Assembly: GCA_947034895.1 (NCBI GenBank) | Contig: OX344762.1 | Coordinates: 88,406,981 to 88,470,980, forward strand | Direction: 5' to 3' | From: Rhytidiadelphus loreus | Lineage: Eukaryota; Streptophyta; Bryopsida; Hypnales; Hylocomiaceae | DNA: 64,000 nt | Shown here: piece by piece, positions 44,023-56,835 of the stretch | Layout of the letters: the number at the start of each line of letters is the position of its first letter | Position numbering within the stretch: the first letter of the stretch is position 1 | Made by a program: the position numbers and the translations under genes | Notes under the pieces: generated by a model | Databases searched by the model: none | What the model was told of the DNA's origin: nothing | The model's input: only the letters and a program-made list of their open reading frames with translations

Positions 44023-47000
44023 TTTTTTTGCTTTGCTTGGGTAGTTTAAGAAAAAGTCAAGCCCCCAAGTTAGTCAACATATAAGCTATGTTGGCAAAAT
44101 ATTGTTGATTATAGCTCATTATACCCGTCAACCCATATGATTGGATGTGCATGTCTACAAGCCCTTTACACTACTTGACAATACTCTATAACTACAATTA
44201 CCATTATCTTCTCCAATGCTATCCGAACAATGCTATCCAAATGTTCTATACTCACTTCTCTTTTAAATTACACAAGCATCAATAATAAATGCATAGACTG
44301 TTTACCTTCCTTGAACTCTCAAGTGAAATTAATTTACTTCTCAAATTTGCAATTTGAGCATAGACATTTTCTTCCACAATAGTAATTGCATCACTAGTGA
44401 TGGGACTACATTGTGGACTCCTTCTATGGCTATGTTGTTCACTTGCCATAAGAGCTTGTCAAAAACAACAAAAAGAACTAAACAACATCAAAATTGACAA
44501 ACCTGAATTGAAGTCCTTCAACGTCAATATCTTCAAAAGATCACACAAAAACTGCGGTGCACTAATACACCTTATTGGATCCCACTCCTATGTGCATGAA
44601 TGCCAAAGAATCATGATTCTTTTTCAATATTTCAACCGTGCTTAAGCTATTTGTCCAAGACTTACTAGGCTTCCTCTTTTCACAACACCTAGTTTGTAGT
44701 CCACATATACAGAGGAACAATTCATTATCTTACATTTTTTAAATCACTTTACAATACACATTGTAAATACTTAGTTTAATTTCCACCATCAATTTCGACA
44801 TGCATGTTGAAAGTTTTAGCCACAACCAATAAATATATTCTAATGTATGACGTTAGCATATGCGGTGACCACCTAAAGTAGGTTAATTGTACATGCTTAA
44901 TATTATTCCAACATTGGCAAAGTAATCAGTCACTACACATTTGATGTTAGCATTGTATGTGACCACCTAGCTTTTTAGGAAGGTTCTAGTTCACTCTTCA
45001 TTATCTCTAATTATACTTAAATTGATTTCACTAATTAGTCAAAAACATAGTGAGTTGAGTAATTGAATCGGCAATGCTTCTTTCATGTACCATCTTTTGT
45101 CTAGTTTGTTGAAATTTCTACAATTCACTCTTCCTGAAGTCAGGAGCATTATGTGTACCATGGCTAAGCCCTTGTTCCAAAATTGATAAAAAGCTTTTCC
45201 AAAAAAGAAACGAACAGACTATCATGCAACTTCCTTCTTACTGCAAAATAGTGTGAATATCGAGATGAACACTTTATCAGCAGCTAAGTTAAGTCAACAG
45301 AGCATGGCAGTGTGCCCGCACAACTTGCTATTTGCACATGTATACATGTTACTACAACATTGGAAATGTTGGTTTAGAGAAATTTCCAAAATACAATAAA
45401 TAAAACATAAATTGACCACTATACTATGCACATGAAGGCTAATGTGCTTTTCAAACGTGTATGGAAAGATTAGCATTTTGCACTTCCACTTTAATGACTT
45501 TATTGACTTTCAAAAATTCATATGACCTTCACGGCACCTTTTAATACTTTAGTACTAATCTCCCATCTTAAAAAACACCACATCTCTTATAGTGTTTGCA
45601 ACTTCTTGGCGGAAATTTTCTAAATGATATTTCTTTCTAGACTTTGCACACCTTGAAGTCTCTTGTCTAGGAAGCTAACATTCCTTATGAAGCATCAGTG
45701 GATTCCATCTTAGACTATAGTCAATATATGCAATCTTCGATAGAGGAAACTTCCTCTACTCAATAGCTACAACAAATTTGACCATGGACTTCTCTACCAA
45801 GCCCATAGAGGATGTATGGTGGATAGTCTACTAAATGGAGCCCCTCATTTGTTGGCTTCTTGCTCCCCTTCTCCACTACAGTTGAGGGACCCTATTGCTT
45901 CACAAATGTCATCGTTTGCCTCAGACAGAGTGCTACAAAAGAGGATGTACGACACTATGAGGATGTTGAAGGTCCAATCTCCACACCAATGATGAAGTGT
46001 ACAGTGCTAGATGGATCACATGGAGCACCTTTCTAAAGATCCATGTCAACATGCCTCGTCCCAAGGTATATGAATGACCAAGACACATGATGTTTGTTTA
46101 TATTTTAGATTGGGTTTCTATTGACAGAAGAGAACATTCTGCACATATTACAACAATTATATACATTTATTTTATTTTATTTGTGGATCAAAAATTGAAT
46201 ACCTCAAAACATTGTATGAAAAAATCACAACACATTGTGAATACAAGAGTCTTTTTAAATATATTTAGTCTAGTTCTCTATGTTTATAGAAATCCCTGGA
46301 TTCCTTTCTATAGTTAATTTTATCTTGTGTTGTTGTAGGTTCTTAGTGGTTTGTGCTCTAATTTTGGAAAGAAACTTGCCCTCATCACCTCTCATTATTA
46401 GAAAATTCTTTCATTTTAATGAATATTGTGTTTGATGGACACTAATGAAATAGCCTACATTTTGGATATTCAAATAAAAACAAGATCATTCTTCTCATGT
46501 TTTAATTATAATCCAAGAAAAATATATGGTGAATCTCTTCTTCAAATTCAATATATTTGATTGTTGTCCATACAATTTATATCCCCTTTTCTAACAACCT
46601 ATGATATTCCAATGGGTGGTTGCAAGAAAGACCGAACATTTTTGGGAGCATTTTTCCAAAACTATAGTTTTTGCACTCAATACTATGAGTAGTATGAGTA
46701 CTATGAAATAGAACAATCTCAGCCATTGATATGAAAAATTGACAATTAGTAGTACCTATGACTACTTGCAAGTATTGAAAAAGTACTATTTGAAAAAAAG
46801 ACATATTGTCACAAAAAAATAGATACAATTAGGTAAAATTAAGAAGAAGAAAATCATGAACAAAAAAAAACTAAAAATTGGCCATTTGTAAGCACTTGAT
46901 AATGATCACATTTCACCAAAAAATGGAAGTCAAAACCATCTTCAATGTTTGAGAGTGCAGTCACGCGGGAACCCTATTTGTACGAATATGGAGGCCATAA

Positions 47001-47349
47001 AATAATGTATTTATAAATTTCCTTTGGTAGGCACATGTCTCCTTATTGTGGAAATAGACCACAAAAATTTCAGCTCTAAATCATTAATTTTGAATACTCC
47101 CTAGTACTAAAACCTTGTAAACGTCAAAGTGTGACACATTAGAAAAAATTACTTTTAAATATAAAATGATTTTTTTTAATTTCTAAAAAATAAGCAATAT
47201 GATTAGAGTCAAATCAAACATCTTTAATAAAAATTTCAAGTTCATCAAGTTCTACCATCAAAAGTTATAGTAGAAAACAATTCTGTCACTCTAAATGTGA
47301 TGCAAAATAGGACCAGTCTTTCTTGCAATCACCCAATACAAACTATGAA
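44023..47349. other. AT-rich spacer, no gene recognised
   Basis: Some parts (about 45600-46090) look like decayed coding sequence by composition, perhaps upstream parts of the copia element that follows, but I can identify no domain. Confidence 0.35.
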
Positions 47350-47697
47350 AGTCTCTCATCTAATGAAATAAGTTATATCAAGACTATCTCCTATGTTCAA
47401 GCAATTGGGAGTCTTTAGTACTTAGTCCAAATGACTTAGTGGGACATTACATTTCTTGTAAATCATATAGCACAATTTTATGTCACAACCAATTCTTCAA
47501 CATTGTTTGGGTGTTAAAAGAGTTTTGTATTACTTTCGGGCACTATCAATAAAGTGTTTAATTTATTGTGGTCATCCCTCTATCCTTTTTCCATCTATCA
47601 TTTATTGTTTAATAAAATGGAGTGATGCCAATTGGACAAGTGATCTCAATAGTTGTTGCTCAATCACTCGAGGGGTGCAGTCCCATTTTTTTACCTA
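47350..47697 (+). pseudogene. Ty1-copia reverse transcriptase end / RNase H start, decayed
   Basis: Plus-strand fragments read ISYVQAIGSL, then WDITFLVNHIAQF, MSQPILQHCLGVKRVLYYFR and WSDANWTSDLNSCCSITRGV. They match in order the end of the copia reverse transcriptase (YA-AVGSLMY, the QF and KRVLRYL blocks) and the RNase H opening with its SDADWA motif. Stops and a frameshift near 47480 show decay. The RNase H reading stops near 47697 and resumes only at about 50040. Confidence 0.8.
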
Positions 47698-50035
47698 GAG
47701 ACATGCAATCAAATAAAGTGTTATTTTAATTAGGGTGGTCCTAAATTTTAGACATGGCTTTGAAATAAATTAGCATCATTATAATGAATTTAGGATCTTC
47801 ATAAATAATGAAGGATAGAAAATAAAGATTATTTTTTTATTTTTTTTATTTTTACAAGAGCCTTGCTAAAAAGAAAATCCAAACTTTTTAGAACTATAGT
47901 ATTATAGAGTATAACTTTGTGAGAAGTATCCTAGGTCGGGGATCCAATGTCAATTGTAGTATCTTGGTAATTAGGAAGTAGATTTAGTCATTGAAGGCTC
48001 CAATGATGACAAACTAGTGGATGAGAATAAACACAACTTCATCTTAGACGCAACATGAGCTTCACTTCTACACTTCAATGTCTTTGGTGGTTTGGGATTT
48101 ACTGTTGTACTCTCATTGTTTGCATTTTTGAATGTTGTAGATGAGTCACACAAAGTGTTGTAAATACTATGGATGAACAAGCTTAGGGTTCACAGTTTTG
48201 ATCATGAAGAGTACACTTAAGATTTGAGATTTTGGAAAATAAAGAATGTTTGGGGTTTAGGACAAAAAGGATTGTTTTAAATTCTAGTTTAGGTATGGCT
48301 TTGCATGTCCTCGAGAAGGTCACGTTGTAGACATTGGAGGCAAAATCTACAAATGCATAGTACTTTGGGAAGGTCAAGACTGAGATCCCCCTCAACCTAT
48401 GGACAATGGTACTTGCAGACTTGGGTGTTGTGAAGCTTCACAAATTGCAATTGTTAATTTGTAGATGGTGGAAGGTCAAACTAAAGGTCATAAAAGAAGA
48501 CATGTATGGTAACACATGTTCACCTAAACAGGCATGGTAACACATGTACTCATTTCTGCACATTATATTTTGACACTAAATTTAGGTTGCATTTTGATTC
48601 TAAATTCATATGTCTCATCCCCTTGTGTATGCTTCTAAACTTTGTATATGTCTTGTTTCTATATGGTTTGTGCTTTGGCCTACTTTGTGTTTTAAAGTAC
48701 TTTGGCTTTAAAGGTTTGAAAGTACTTTGGCTTCAAAAGTAGTTTTGTTCAAACTAGTTTGTACTTGAACTAGTTTCACTTTAGAAGCACTTCATGATTG
48801 AATTTGCTTTGGGTTTCAAAGTATTGTATATTTGCAAGTAGTTTTTGAATTTCTCTCTTATTTTGTATATCATTTTTTGCATGTGAAATTTTCAATGATG
48901 AATTTCAATATGAACCAATCAAGTGTTTGAATTTTTTTGTCAATGTTTAGTATTTATAATGAACAGACATTAAAAGAGATTTGAGGGCATTGGGAGATTG
49001 CAAGTTCCCAATGTCCTCTAACATTGCTGGAATTGCACGAACACGCAGAGAACTCTCTACTAATGTGGTGGCGACTGTGCCACCTTGGAAAAAAGAAAAT
49101 TAAAAAAGAAAATTGGGGCAAAACGTGTCTTTGACCAAATTTTTATTTTTTAAATATAGGGTTATTATTGCCCTGACAACAGCCTACAGTTGCAAAGAAC
49201 TGCCAAGGGAACAAACTTGAAACGGCCTTCCCTTGGCTTCAAATATCTTCTAATGGGATACACAAAAATAGCACAAAAATTATTTAAATGAAATATAGGG
49301 TACATGAAATTTTAAAAATTTAGAAATTTAGGTAAATATAGCCCTATAAAATTTTTATAATTTTACATAGCCCCCATGTATTAAGGGCTTAAATACATGG
49401 TACCAACAATGTACCACAAATTAGTAGGCAGGCCATTTTTCCAAGCCCCACTCTCTCAAAAAAATCATTGGCAGTTGATTTTTTTTTGGAAAAAAAATGC
49501 TTCCCCTCCCAGATGCAGTCCATTTTTCAAAAATCCCTAGCAAAAATCACAAGTCATTGATCTATATGAGATTTAATTTGAGTTGAATCTAGAATACAAT
49601 AACAAATATGGATACAAATATAATATTGAATATTGTACAAATACAGATATGAATACAATACGAATACAAATACTATATAAATACAGGAGTGGATATGGGA
49701 TTTATCCCATATCAAATGGACCCCCCACCCCTACCCCCACCTAAAAATTACAAAGGGTGGAATGGGGGGTATATTATAATTTAATTGAAAAAAAATTGTG
49801 AGCTTATTGGGGGGATGAAAAAAATTCAATTCTCTCGCCATTTAATTTTTTTTTTTAAATCAATTTAATTTTTTGAACTCATTGTGACAGTTTGTTACAA
49901 TGAGCTCAAAATTGGCAGTTACTACCATTATCACAAACACCCTATGTAGTGCACCCCTTGAGCTTGGTCAACATCTAGCTACTTATTTATGCTTGATTCT
50001 TATGTCTTAAGCTTCCTAAAAAAAACTACAAACAA
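47698..50035. mobile_element. Inserted material splitting the copia RNase H domain (about 2.3 kb)
   Basis: The copia reading frame is interrupted between the SITRG block and the LSST-x-VEY block, which normally lie about 20 residues apart. The insert edges show AGGGGTGCAGT (47674) and, on the minus strand, AGGGGTGCACT (about 49970), a possible short terminal inverted repeat. Inside, 48960-49392 resembles the right half of the 1210-3271 TTAA element and ends GGGC then TTAA, and 49600-49960 is the ATAC-tract repeat also seen at 34.3-35.5 kb. So the insert is probably composite. Confidence 0.55.
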
Positions 50036-50410
50036 AAAGTCATGGTTTTGTCAGCTTGTCTTCTACTAAAGTTGAATACATTATTACTACTACTACTACT
50101 ACTAAGGAGTTCATGTGGCTTTAGTAACTCCTATAGAAGATTGGCTACTCTCTCAAACTTTGGAGTCTACTCTTTCATAACAACCAATCATCTAAATATT
50201 ACATTATTTTGAATCCAAAGTTTCATAGTAGGACAAAGCATATTGATATTTGTTTTCATTTTTTTGTGATCAAGTCAATGACATCATGTTGGCCCTTCAT
50301 TATATTTCCACCTTTAAAATGGAGTTGATGTATTAACCAAAGCGCTCCTACTTTAGAAATTTGCAAGTTATCTCAATGAGTCAATGCCATTGACAATTTG
50401 CCTTCAATAG
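50036..50410 (+). pseudogene. Ty1-copia RNase H C-terminal part, decayed
   Basis: Reads SLSSTKVEYIITTTTTTKEF, then KIGYSLKL, a DNQSS-like NNQSSKYYIILNPKFHSRTK and HIDICFHF. This is the classical copia RNase H ending (LSSTEAEY...KE--WL, NPKFHSRTKHIDI-yHF). The TTTTTT comes from an expanded ACT microsatellite (about 50082-50103), and several stops follow. It completes the fragment at 47350-47697. Confidence 0.82.
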
Positions 50411-51900
50411 GGGTCTAATCTTGGCTCCAACAACTTAATGCAAGGAGAAATTCTCTTTGATTCTCTATTTTTTGCATCAATTTGTTCACATTCAAAGATA
50501 TAGCTGAAGGGTGCATGTTTGTACAAGCTTAGTCAATTTAATTAGATGAATCAGCTAGCATCTAGTAGAATGGTACATTGATAGGGAAAGTCACAATTGT
50601 AGAGAATATTAAATATCTCCTTCAAGTACCTAGCACAATATAAATATTTTGTAATGTAATACAATACATATATATTTGCTTTCATTCATATCTTGTATTT
50701 TGAACAACCAAGTTACCAACATCATGCTTCATAGTGAACTATTTTGATTCAAGTGACCTTTCCCCCCTAAACCTTCTCACTTGGTGCTCATTATATATTA
50801 GAAAATTCTTTGCCAGTGACTTCATGTTTGTTTTTGTTTACTACAAAATGGATCCTAGCTGACAATTAATTGTCTATTTTTGTCTAGTATGACGTTTTAA
50901 CCTTTCATGATGCATTTTGGTGTTGTAAATGAGTGGTCCCTTTTTTGTTCACCATTGCACCCTAGCTCCCTTTTACTACACTATGCCTACTTATGATGGC
51001 CACCACACTCAAAATGACTATCAAAAGTGTACTTGAATCCATAATCAACACTGTATTGAATGTCACAATCACCACTCCTAAATTGCTCTATAAGAGTTCC
51101 AATTTGCTCTGTGTCCATCCAAGCATCCCCAACTCCAAAACTTGATTCTCATTGTACAACTAATGCCCAACCACTATGCATTCCCTGCTATAGTGATCCT
51201 ATCCGATAAATAAAATAAACAAGAACATTCTCTGGAATTTAGGTGCGCTTAGATTCTTAGAAAATGCTCAAGCCCTTGACATTTGCATCTTTGGCACACT
51301 ATTTGGCAAGGCTTGCACATCCCCATTCTTTGAAGATTGAGAATGGGGTGCAGAAGGTGTGAACTAAGGTACCCTAATGTAAGGTCAAATTCATGAAAAA
51401 ATCATTCAAAATATAATTAAATATGACATTCAATTAAATTTTTAGAAATGGATAAGGTGGCATAATTGAATAGTGTAGAAAATATTAATGAAAATAATCC
51501 TAATTCTAAAAATATCCCATTGAAAAATGAAAAATGAAAAATGATATATGTACCAAGGTCATTGCTTTAAAAATGTCAAAAATCTAGGGAATATATAATG
51601 GAATGGCATAAACTAATTGTTTCTAGATTAGGCTACCATTGGCAAATCGTTGCAACCTTGTTTTGAAAAGCTAATTCAACGAGGTATCCTATAGATGTAG
51701 AAAACCTCCACCTACCTTGAAACATAATAGTTTGGAACACCATGAAACAAGCTTGAATTTGGAATCCTAATTCCAATGTCTACAAGAAAGGAGAAAGGGG
51801 GGAAAACCACCACCATTCATATTGTCACTATTGTTTGTAGTGCTAAAGGTCTCAAAAATATTCTAAATAGTCTAAAACAAAGTTCCAAAAAGTCTAAATT
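50411..51900. other. Unassigned stretch, possibly copia 3' region
   Basis: A copia 3' LTR would be expected here, but I could not find a matching 5' LTR in the window or clear TG...CA borders. No gene recognised. Confidence 0.4.
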
Positions 51901-51907
51901 GAGTTAA

Positions 51908-52258
51908 CCCATTAAAGACCAGTCGATCACTTTTTAGTTGAATTTGACACATATGTGGGGAATTGTGAACCAAATGCATTGGGACAAGAATCATTACAAT
52001 CTGTGCTAGTATGCGATTTGGGGGATAAAAACAACAACAAAATATTGGCTGAAATTACAAAAATCAATACAAAAATCAATGTAGAACTTGCGAGAGAACT
52101 TGTTATGCATTTACTGCAAAACCCCAAGCATTCAAGCAAAATCCATCAGTTAGGTCAAATCTCTAAAATGCATAACTATTTGGTATTTTTTTCTATGTTA
52201 TGCTTAAGACTACAAATCGTCTTGCCCGCACCCCAAATCAACTATGGTCCTTAACGGA
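51908..52258. mobile_element. TTAA-flanked MITE (351 bp)
   Basis: TTAA lies at 51904-51907 and 52259-52262. The left end is CCCATTAAAGACCAG and the right end on the minus strand is TCCGTTAAGGACCATAG, imperfect inverted repeats of the same type as the other TTAA elements. Open frames on both strands within it have no motif. Confidence 0.65.
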
Positions 52259-52262
52259 TTAA

Positions 52263-53098
52263 TGAATGGGAAATTCAACCAAAAAAGAAATGATTTTGTA
52301 TGGGACCTAGTGAATCTGACTCAAAGGTATGGTACCCCTAATTGCAAGTTTTTTGCAATGGAAGTTTTGAGCCTTGTTCTTTCAGCTCACATTCGAGCTC
52401 TATCGGGCTTGTTAGAGGCCTCGCGCATATGCGCTTAATTGTGGCATGTGTTGGCAAAATATGTTGTTTTCCGCCTAGTAGGTTGACGTTTTAAACCCTA
52501 GCAGACTTGACCATCGCTAGGTATGGCACAAGGTGATTTTTTCACTCATAGGATGAAAAAGCTGCAATTCAGGGGAGCTTAGCGGGGGTAAATTGGGAGG
52601 GGATGCAAAATTTAATTAGGAAGAGAATTCAATAATCAACATTTAATTTCTTTGTTCACTATGTATGTTAGTGACTATAAGAACTAGTTGCCTTTCCCGG
52701 GTAGCTAAACACCATGAAACAATTTTCTATAAATTTTTATAGTAATTAAAATGGAATTGACATCTAATCCAAGTAGTTTTATATTTTTTTAGACCTCTAT
52801 GGAATTAGTTACGAACTATTGAAGTTGAAGAGTAGTGGTCCCTTCATATTATAAAATCAAGAATGCAAACTTGGAAAGAAATATCATAATCATTCATTTT
52901 CATAATCTGATTTTTGATGCACTACAAAGAAATTCACAATTTTCAAAGTTGTAAACGGAGCTATTCGTCTGAAGTTCTAACCCGGCGTGGCGTGGGGAGG
53001 AGCAGACGCCAACGCCATCCGCCTGTTCTCCGCGCTTGGCAGTGGGCACCCCGCCACCTGCCTAGGCGGATGGCGGATGGCGTGTAGCATGTGCGTGA
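52263..53098. other. Unassigned stretch before duplication block 2
   Basis: No gene recognised. Near 52980-53090 the sequence becomes GC-rich just before homology to block 1 begins, with a frame that is not shared by block 1. Confidence 0.4.
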
Positions 53099-53436
53099 GG
53101 CCAGAGTCGAAGTCGTGTGCCACTGGCTGTGGTGCCGATATATTCCATACTTCAGCACTGTCATCACAGATTGTAGGCTGCTGGAAATTTGTGGTTGGAG
53201 TTGTGTACACGGGCAGAGTTTACAAGAGAAAGCACGAGGTGGGAGGTGTTTTGGTTGTGGCAATGGCGATGCTGTCTTCATCGTGCTTGATGGGGTGCAT
53301 CCCCGCAAGCCCCTTGAATACCAAGCTTTCAAACCTCAGTCAAGTCGCCTCGCTCTCGCACCCCCCCTCAAAGAAATTGTCCTGTTTCACCCCTTCGATT
53401 CGGCGTCCCCGTGGGTCTGTTTCCATGGGCTTACAA

Positions 53437-55877
53437 ATGGAGCAAACTCGGTCTTCGCCCGCGGTGGACCTCGACCCCCCAACTGTGTTGGAAGTTTGTA
53501 TCCCCGCAGAGTCCCTGTCTGGATTTGAATCAGATTACAATCGCGTGGCGGCTTCGTGGCCATCGGATTTGTCCACCACCTTGGACGATCACAAGCTGGA
53601 GGATTATGTGAGCTCGGCTCATGCTTTGGCGCGGCGCTGGTTGCCTGAAAAGCTGGTCTCCCGTCTGGAGCGTTTCATTCATGACCCTAATCAGCCGCCA
53701 GCAATCGTGATCCGCGGCTTGCCAATCGACCGGGACTTGCCGCCCACGCAGCCGGAGGTGGCAAGCCACAAGGTCGGGAGATACATGAGCGAGACATGGC
53801 TGATTGGCATTGCGAGAATTGTGGGCCAGGTGTTCACGTTGGAGTATATGGCAGCGAATTTGCAAGGGCCGAGCGCGCTTGTGCGACAGATTTATACGAC
53901 TGCGGACAAAGTGGATGATGTGAGTCTCGATTTCCCGTGTCTCCAACTTGTTGCAAAATTGGTAGGAATTAGCCGTGTAATGTAAATTCTCCATTCACCA
54001 TACAGTCAGGAAGGGAGGGGTTTCAATCAGCATACAAGTGAACCCTTGAACCTTTCCTTGCGACAATCTAAAATTTGCACTTGTATTTTGTGTCAAGCTA
54101 GAAATCAATTGTAAGAAATTAAAAATCCATACAATAAGCTGTTTGGCACTTTACAGAAATCAAAGTTCAACTGTAAGGTCAATGGAGCTTGTAATGTAGT
54201 GTATGGTTAATGGAACCTCTACCTTAATTTGCTCATTGGATAACTGTGCTAATATAAGTTCCTTTGAGGGTTTACGGTTCTGGTGATCCTTTTTCGTGGA
54301 GAGGGTGCAGTACCTTCTTTAGGTCTCGTATGAGCCTCACTTTCTTTTGGAAATGCCTTGTCGTAAAGAGGTGATCGTTACCATCTTAAATTAGGTCATC
54401 TCTGGGTTCCAGTTTCGCTTGGGGTCTTCACATGGTTCTTGAAGACCTGTCTCTAATTAAGAGTTGTATAAACTCCAACTGCTTGTACAAGCAAGCGCGC
54501 AACATTGAAAATTGACAGGGTTTTAGAATTTGTAGTACCGTAAGTGATTCTTTCTCCCCGGGTTAAAGGGGTATTTTAGTCTGGTTTAGTTTGTCAACCC
54601 CAGGCAAGGCTAGGGGTCCGTGAGTTACCAATTTAAAACCCTGTTTTTTCGTTTGTTAGCCTGGACTAGTCTGGTATCGTCGATTCTCACAAAGTAGCGG
54701 AGTCCCCTGCCCAAACCGTTTTAGTCCCCAGGCTAATCTGGTTGATCCTCTCGATCTGTGTCTTCCTGCAAATCAGTTTCAGTATGGATTAACCCTTCAG
54801 CGCTTGAACATTCATATTCTGGATGCTGAATAGAATGTTTCAGGTCATTGTGTCGTCCAAATATTCTGGATGCTGAATATGTTCTCACTCATTCAAAGCT
54901 TTAATTTCTTGAATCTTGAAAAGATGATTTTTCTTTATGACCAACTTCAGTTAATGAAATTGAGGTGAGCACTACATTTATTCGAAGATGTAAGCAAAAA
55001 AAATTTAAGGTGCCAAAGTCCAATGAAAGCATTCTTTAGAGATTTTCGGTTTTCGGTTTTCTTGAGAGACTACTGAAAGCCTCCAACATTCAATAAACCA
55101 CTGAAATGTCAATTTCGTTAAATTGGTGGTATAATTTCAGTTCTTTGGCACATTCAATACGCACTTTCTGAAACAGAAGTCCATACCTGTCTCAGACTTT
55201 AGACGTTTATTTACACATGTTTCATAATTTTTGACGCCAGAATCGCGCCAATCTAACGAAATTGCTGTCCTGATCTACCCTTTCCCTTGCAGGTAAGCGC
55301 AGAAGGCAGCAGCAAGCTCCTCGATATTCACGTGGACTTTTTCCATGTGAAGCCCCATGTTTTCTGCAACGTGCTCGTCTTCATCGGCATCCGCGGCGCC
55401 CCAAACCAAGCCGGCAAGACTCTCCTCTGCGACCACCGCCTTCTCTACCAACACCTCTCCCCTTCCGACATCCACCTCCTCCGCACCGAGAAAATCACAT
55501 GGAAACTCTTCCAGGGGAGCTTCTCACGGCACGTGATCGAAGGCTCCGAATCTCACCCCCAGATCAACCTCTTCGAGGAGAGGCTCCCTGGTATGAAGAG
55601 CTTTGACGACCAAGTGCATGGGAGCGACGAAGTGAAAGCTGCTTACAAGCGAGCGAAAGAGTTGGCAACCAGTTTGGCGGAGGGTGTGTGGCTGGGAACT
55701 GGGGATGTGTTGTTGCTGAATCAAAGGAAAGCCGGGCATGGGAGGGCTCCGTATGAGGCGAAGTATGATGGGAAGGACAGGTGGTTGCAAAGGACGTGGG
55801 CTAATAGTGGAGGGTTCTGGGAAGCAGGGACACTGAAGTGGCCCAGGCGAATGTTGAAGAATTGGGATCAGGAGTAG
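53437..55877 (+). CDS. Fe(II)/2-oxoglutarate dioxygenase, clavaminate synthase / L-asparagine oxygenase family, copy 2
   Basis: Exons 53437-53919 and 55293-55877, same splice phase and same 355-residue length as copy 1. The family motif IVIRGLPIDRDLPPT, the HVD pair (H174, D176), the distal H310 (now GHGRAP) and DRWLQRTW are all kept, so it should be catalytically competent. By my manual comparison, exon 1 differs from copy 1 at about 9 of 161 residues, most of them between residues 136 and 161, whereas exon 2 differs at about 31 of 194. Changes cluster in the region after the double-stranded beta-helix start (KFPHTQF against KLFQGSF) and at the C terminus. In this family that segment contributes to the lid and substrate pocket, so the substrates may differ. 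An in-frame ATG upstream in the 53280s is possible but not conserved in copy 1. Confidence 0.85.
55109..55264. mobile_element. GTCAATTT-type MITE in the intron, ending next to exon 2 (about 156 bp)
   Basis: The left end is TCAATTTCGTTAAATTGG and the right end on the minus strand is GCAATTTCGTTAGATTGG. The interior matches 11277-11454 in inverted orientation (GCGCGATTC, ACATGTGTAAATAAACGTCT on the minus strand). The element ends 28 bp before exon 2, so it supplies the region where the branch point should lie. In copy 1 only the right end remains (about 40420-40503). Confidence 0.65.
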
Positions 55878-56835
55878 ACATCAATTTCGTTAAATTGGCG
55901 CAATTCCATTGAAATGGCATGGCATGATGAGCCCTGTGAAAGGAAGGAAATGAAATGAATCAGGGATTTGGAGGAGATGGGGTGGAAATACTAACGGTGC
56001 TTAGCGTTGTGGATGAAATAGAATTAGTTTACATACTAATTTGCATTTTTATCCACATGCCAAGCTAATGAAAAGTGTCAAATGGCGCATGAAGAACCTC
56101 CAGTTTCAGGGAATTGACGGTAGCAATTTTTTGAAGTATTGGTTTGATATTGGTGTGCACATGAATTCTGTGCGCATCGTAGATTGGAGCACCGGTATGT
56201 TGTGTGCATTTACTGTGGGTCTCGATGTATAGTTTGTGAGATTTATTTCTGGAATTAGTGGATTATAGAATCAGAAATTTAGTGTAAGTTACTGATACAG
56301 ATTGGAAGAGTCTTGATCACTGGGACAGTAGAGCGAACTGGAATGTTACGCTTAAATTTGCTCCAGTTGTATATGAACACCAGAACGCGTTATCAATGAT
56401 CATTTCAGTGCAGCTTGAATTCTGTGCGCATTGTAGTACCAGTATATATATATTGTACAAATACTGTGGGTTTCGATGTAAAGGTTTTCAGTGTGGTTTC
56501 TGAAATTAGTAGAGTAGGAAATATAGCGATACAGATTGGAAGAGTCCTGATCACTGGGTACAGTAAAGGGAACTGGAATGTTATTCTTAAAGTTGTTCAG
56601 TGGAATATGAGCACCAGAATATGTCGTCAATGATCATTTCTTTGCAGCGTCTGTGTTTCCACTGTCACTGTAAGGTTCGCAATTGACCACATCTTGAATG
56701 TTGCATAGAAATCTGCAAAATTAATTTGTGTCTCAAGAATCATATATTGGATGCTACAGTATGCTGTTTTGTGTTTATTTGTATGATATTGGCTCCTACA
56801 AGTTCTCCATTCTTTCCTACTCACTGAGTTGGTTC

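Larger units (their letters stand above)
53100..56835 (+). repeat. Segmental duplication block 2 carrying dioxygenase copy 2
   Basis: Counterpart of 37860-41845 in direct orientation. It lacks the 516-bp intron insertion, carries a 155-bp MITE before exon 2 and has a different intron segment at 54541-55187. Downstream homology ends close to TCCTACTC(A)CTGAGTTGGT. Confidence 0.88.

Noticed and set aside
50411..51900. Copia LTR
   Set aside because: No second copy of any stretch here was found upstream of the copia fragments, and no TG...CA borders with a 5-bp duplication.
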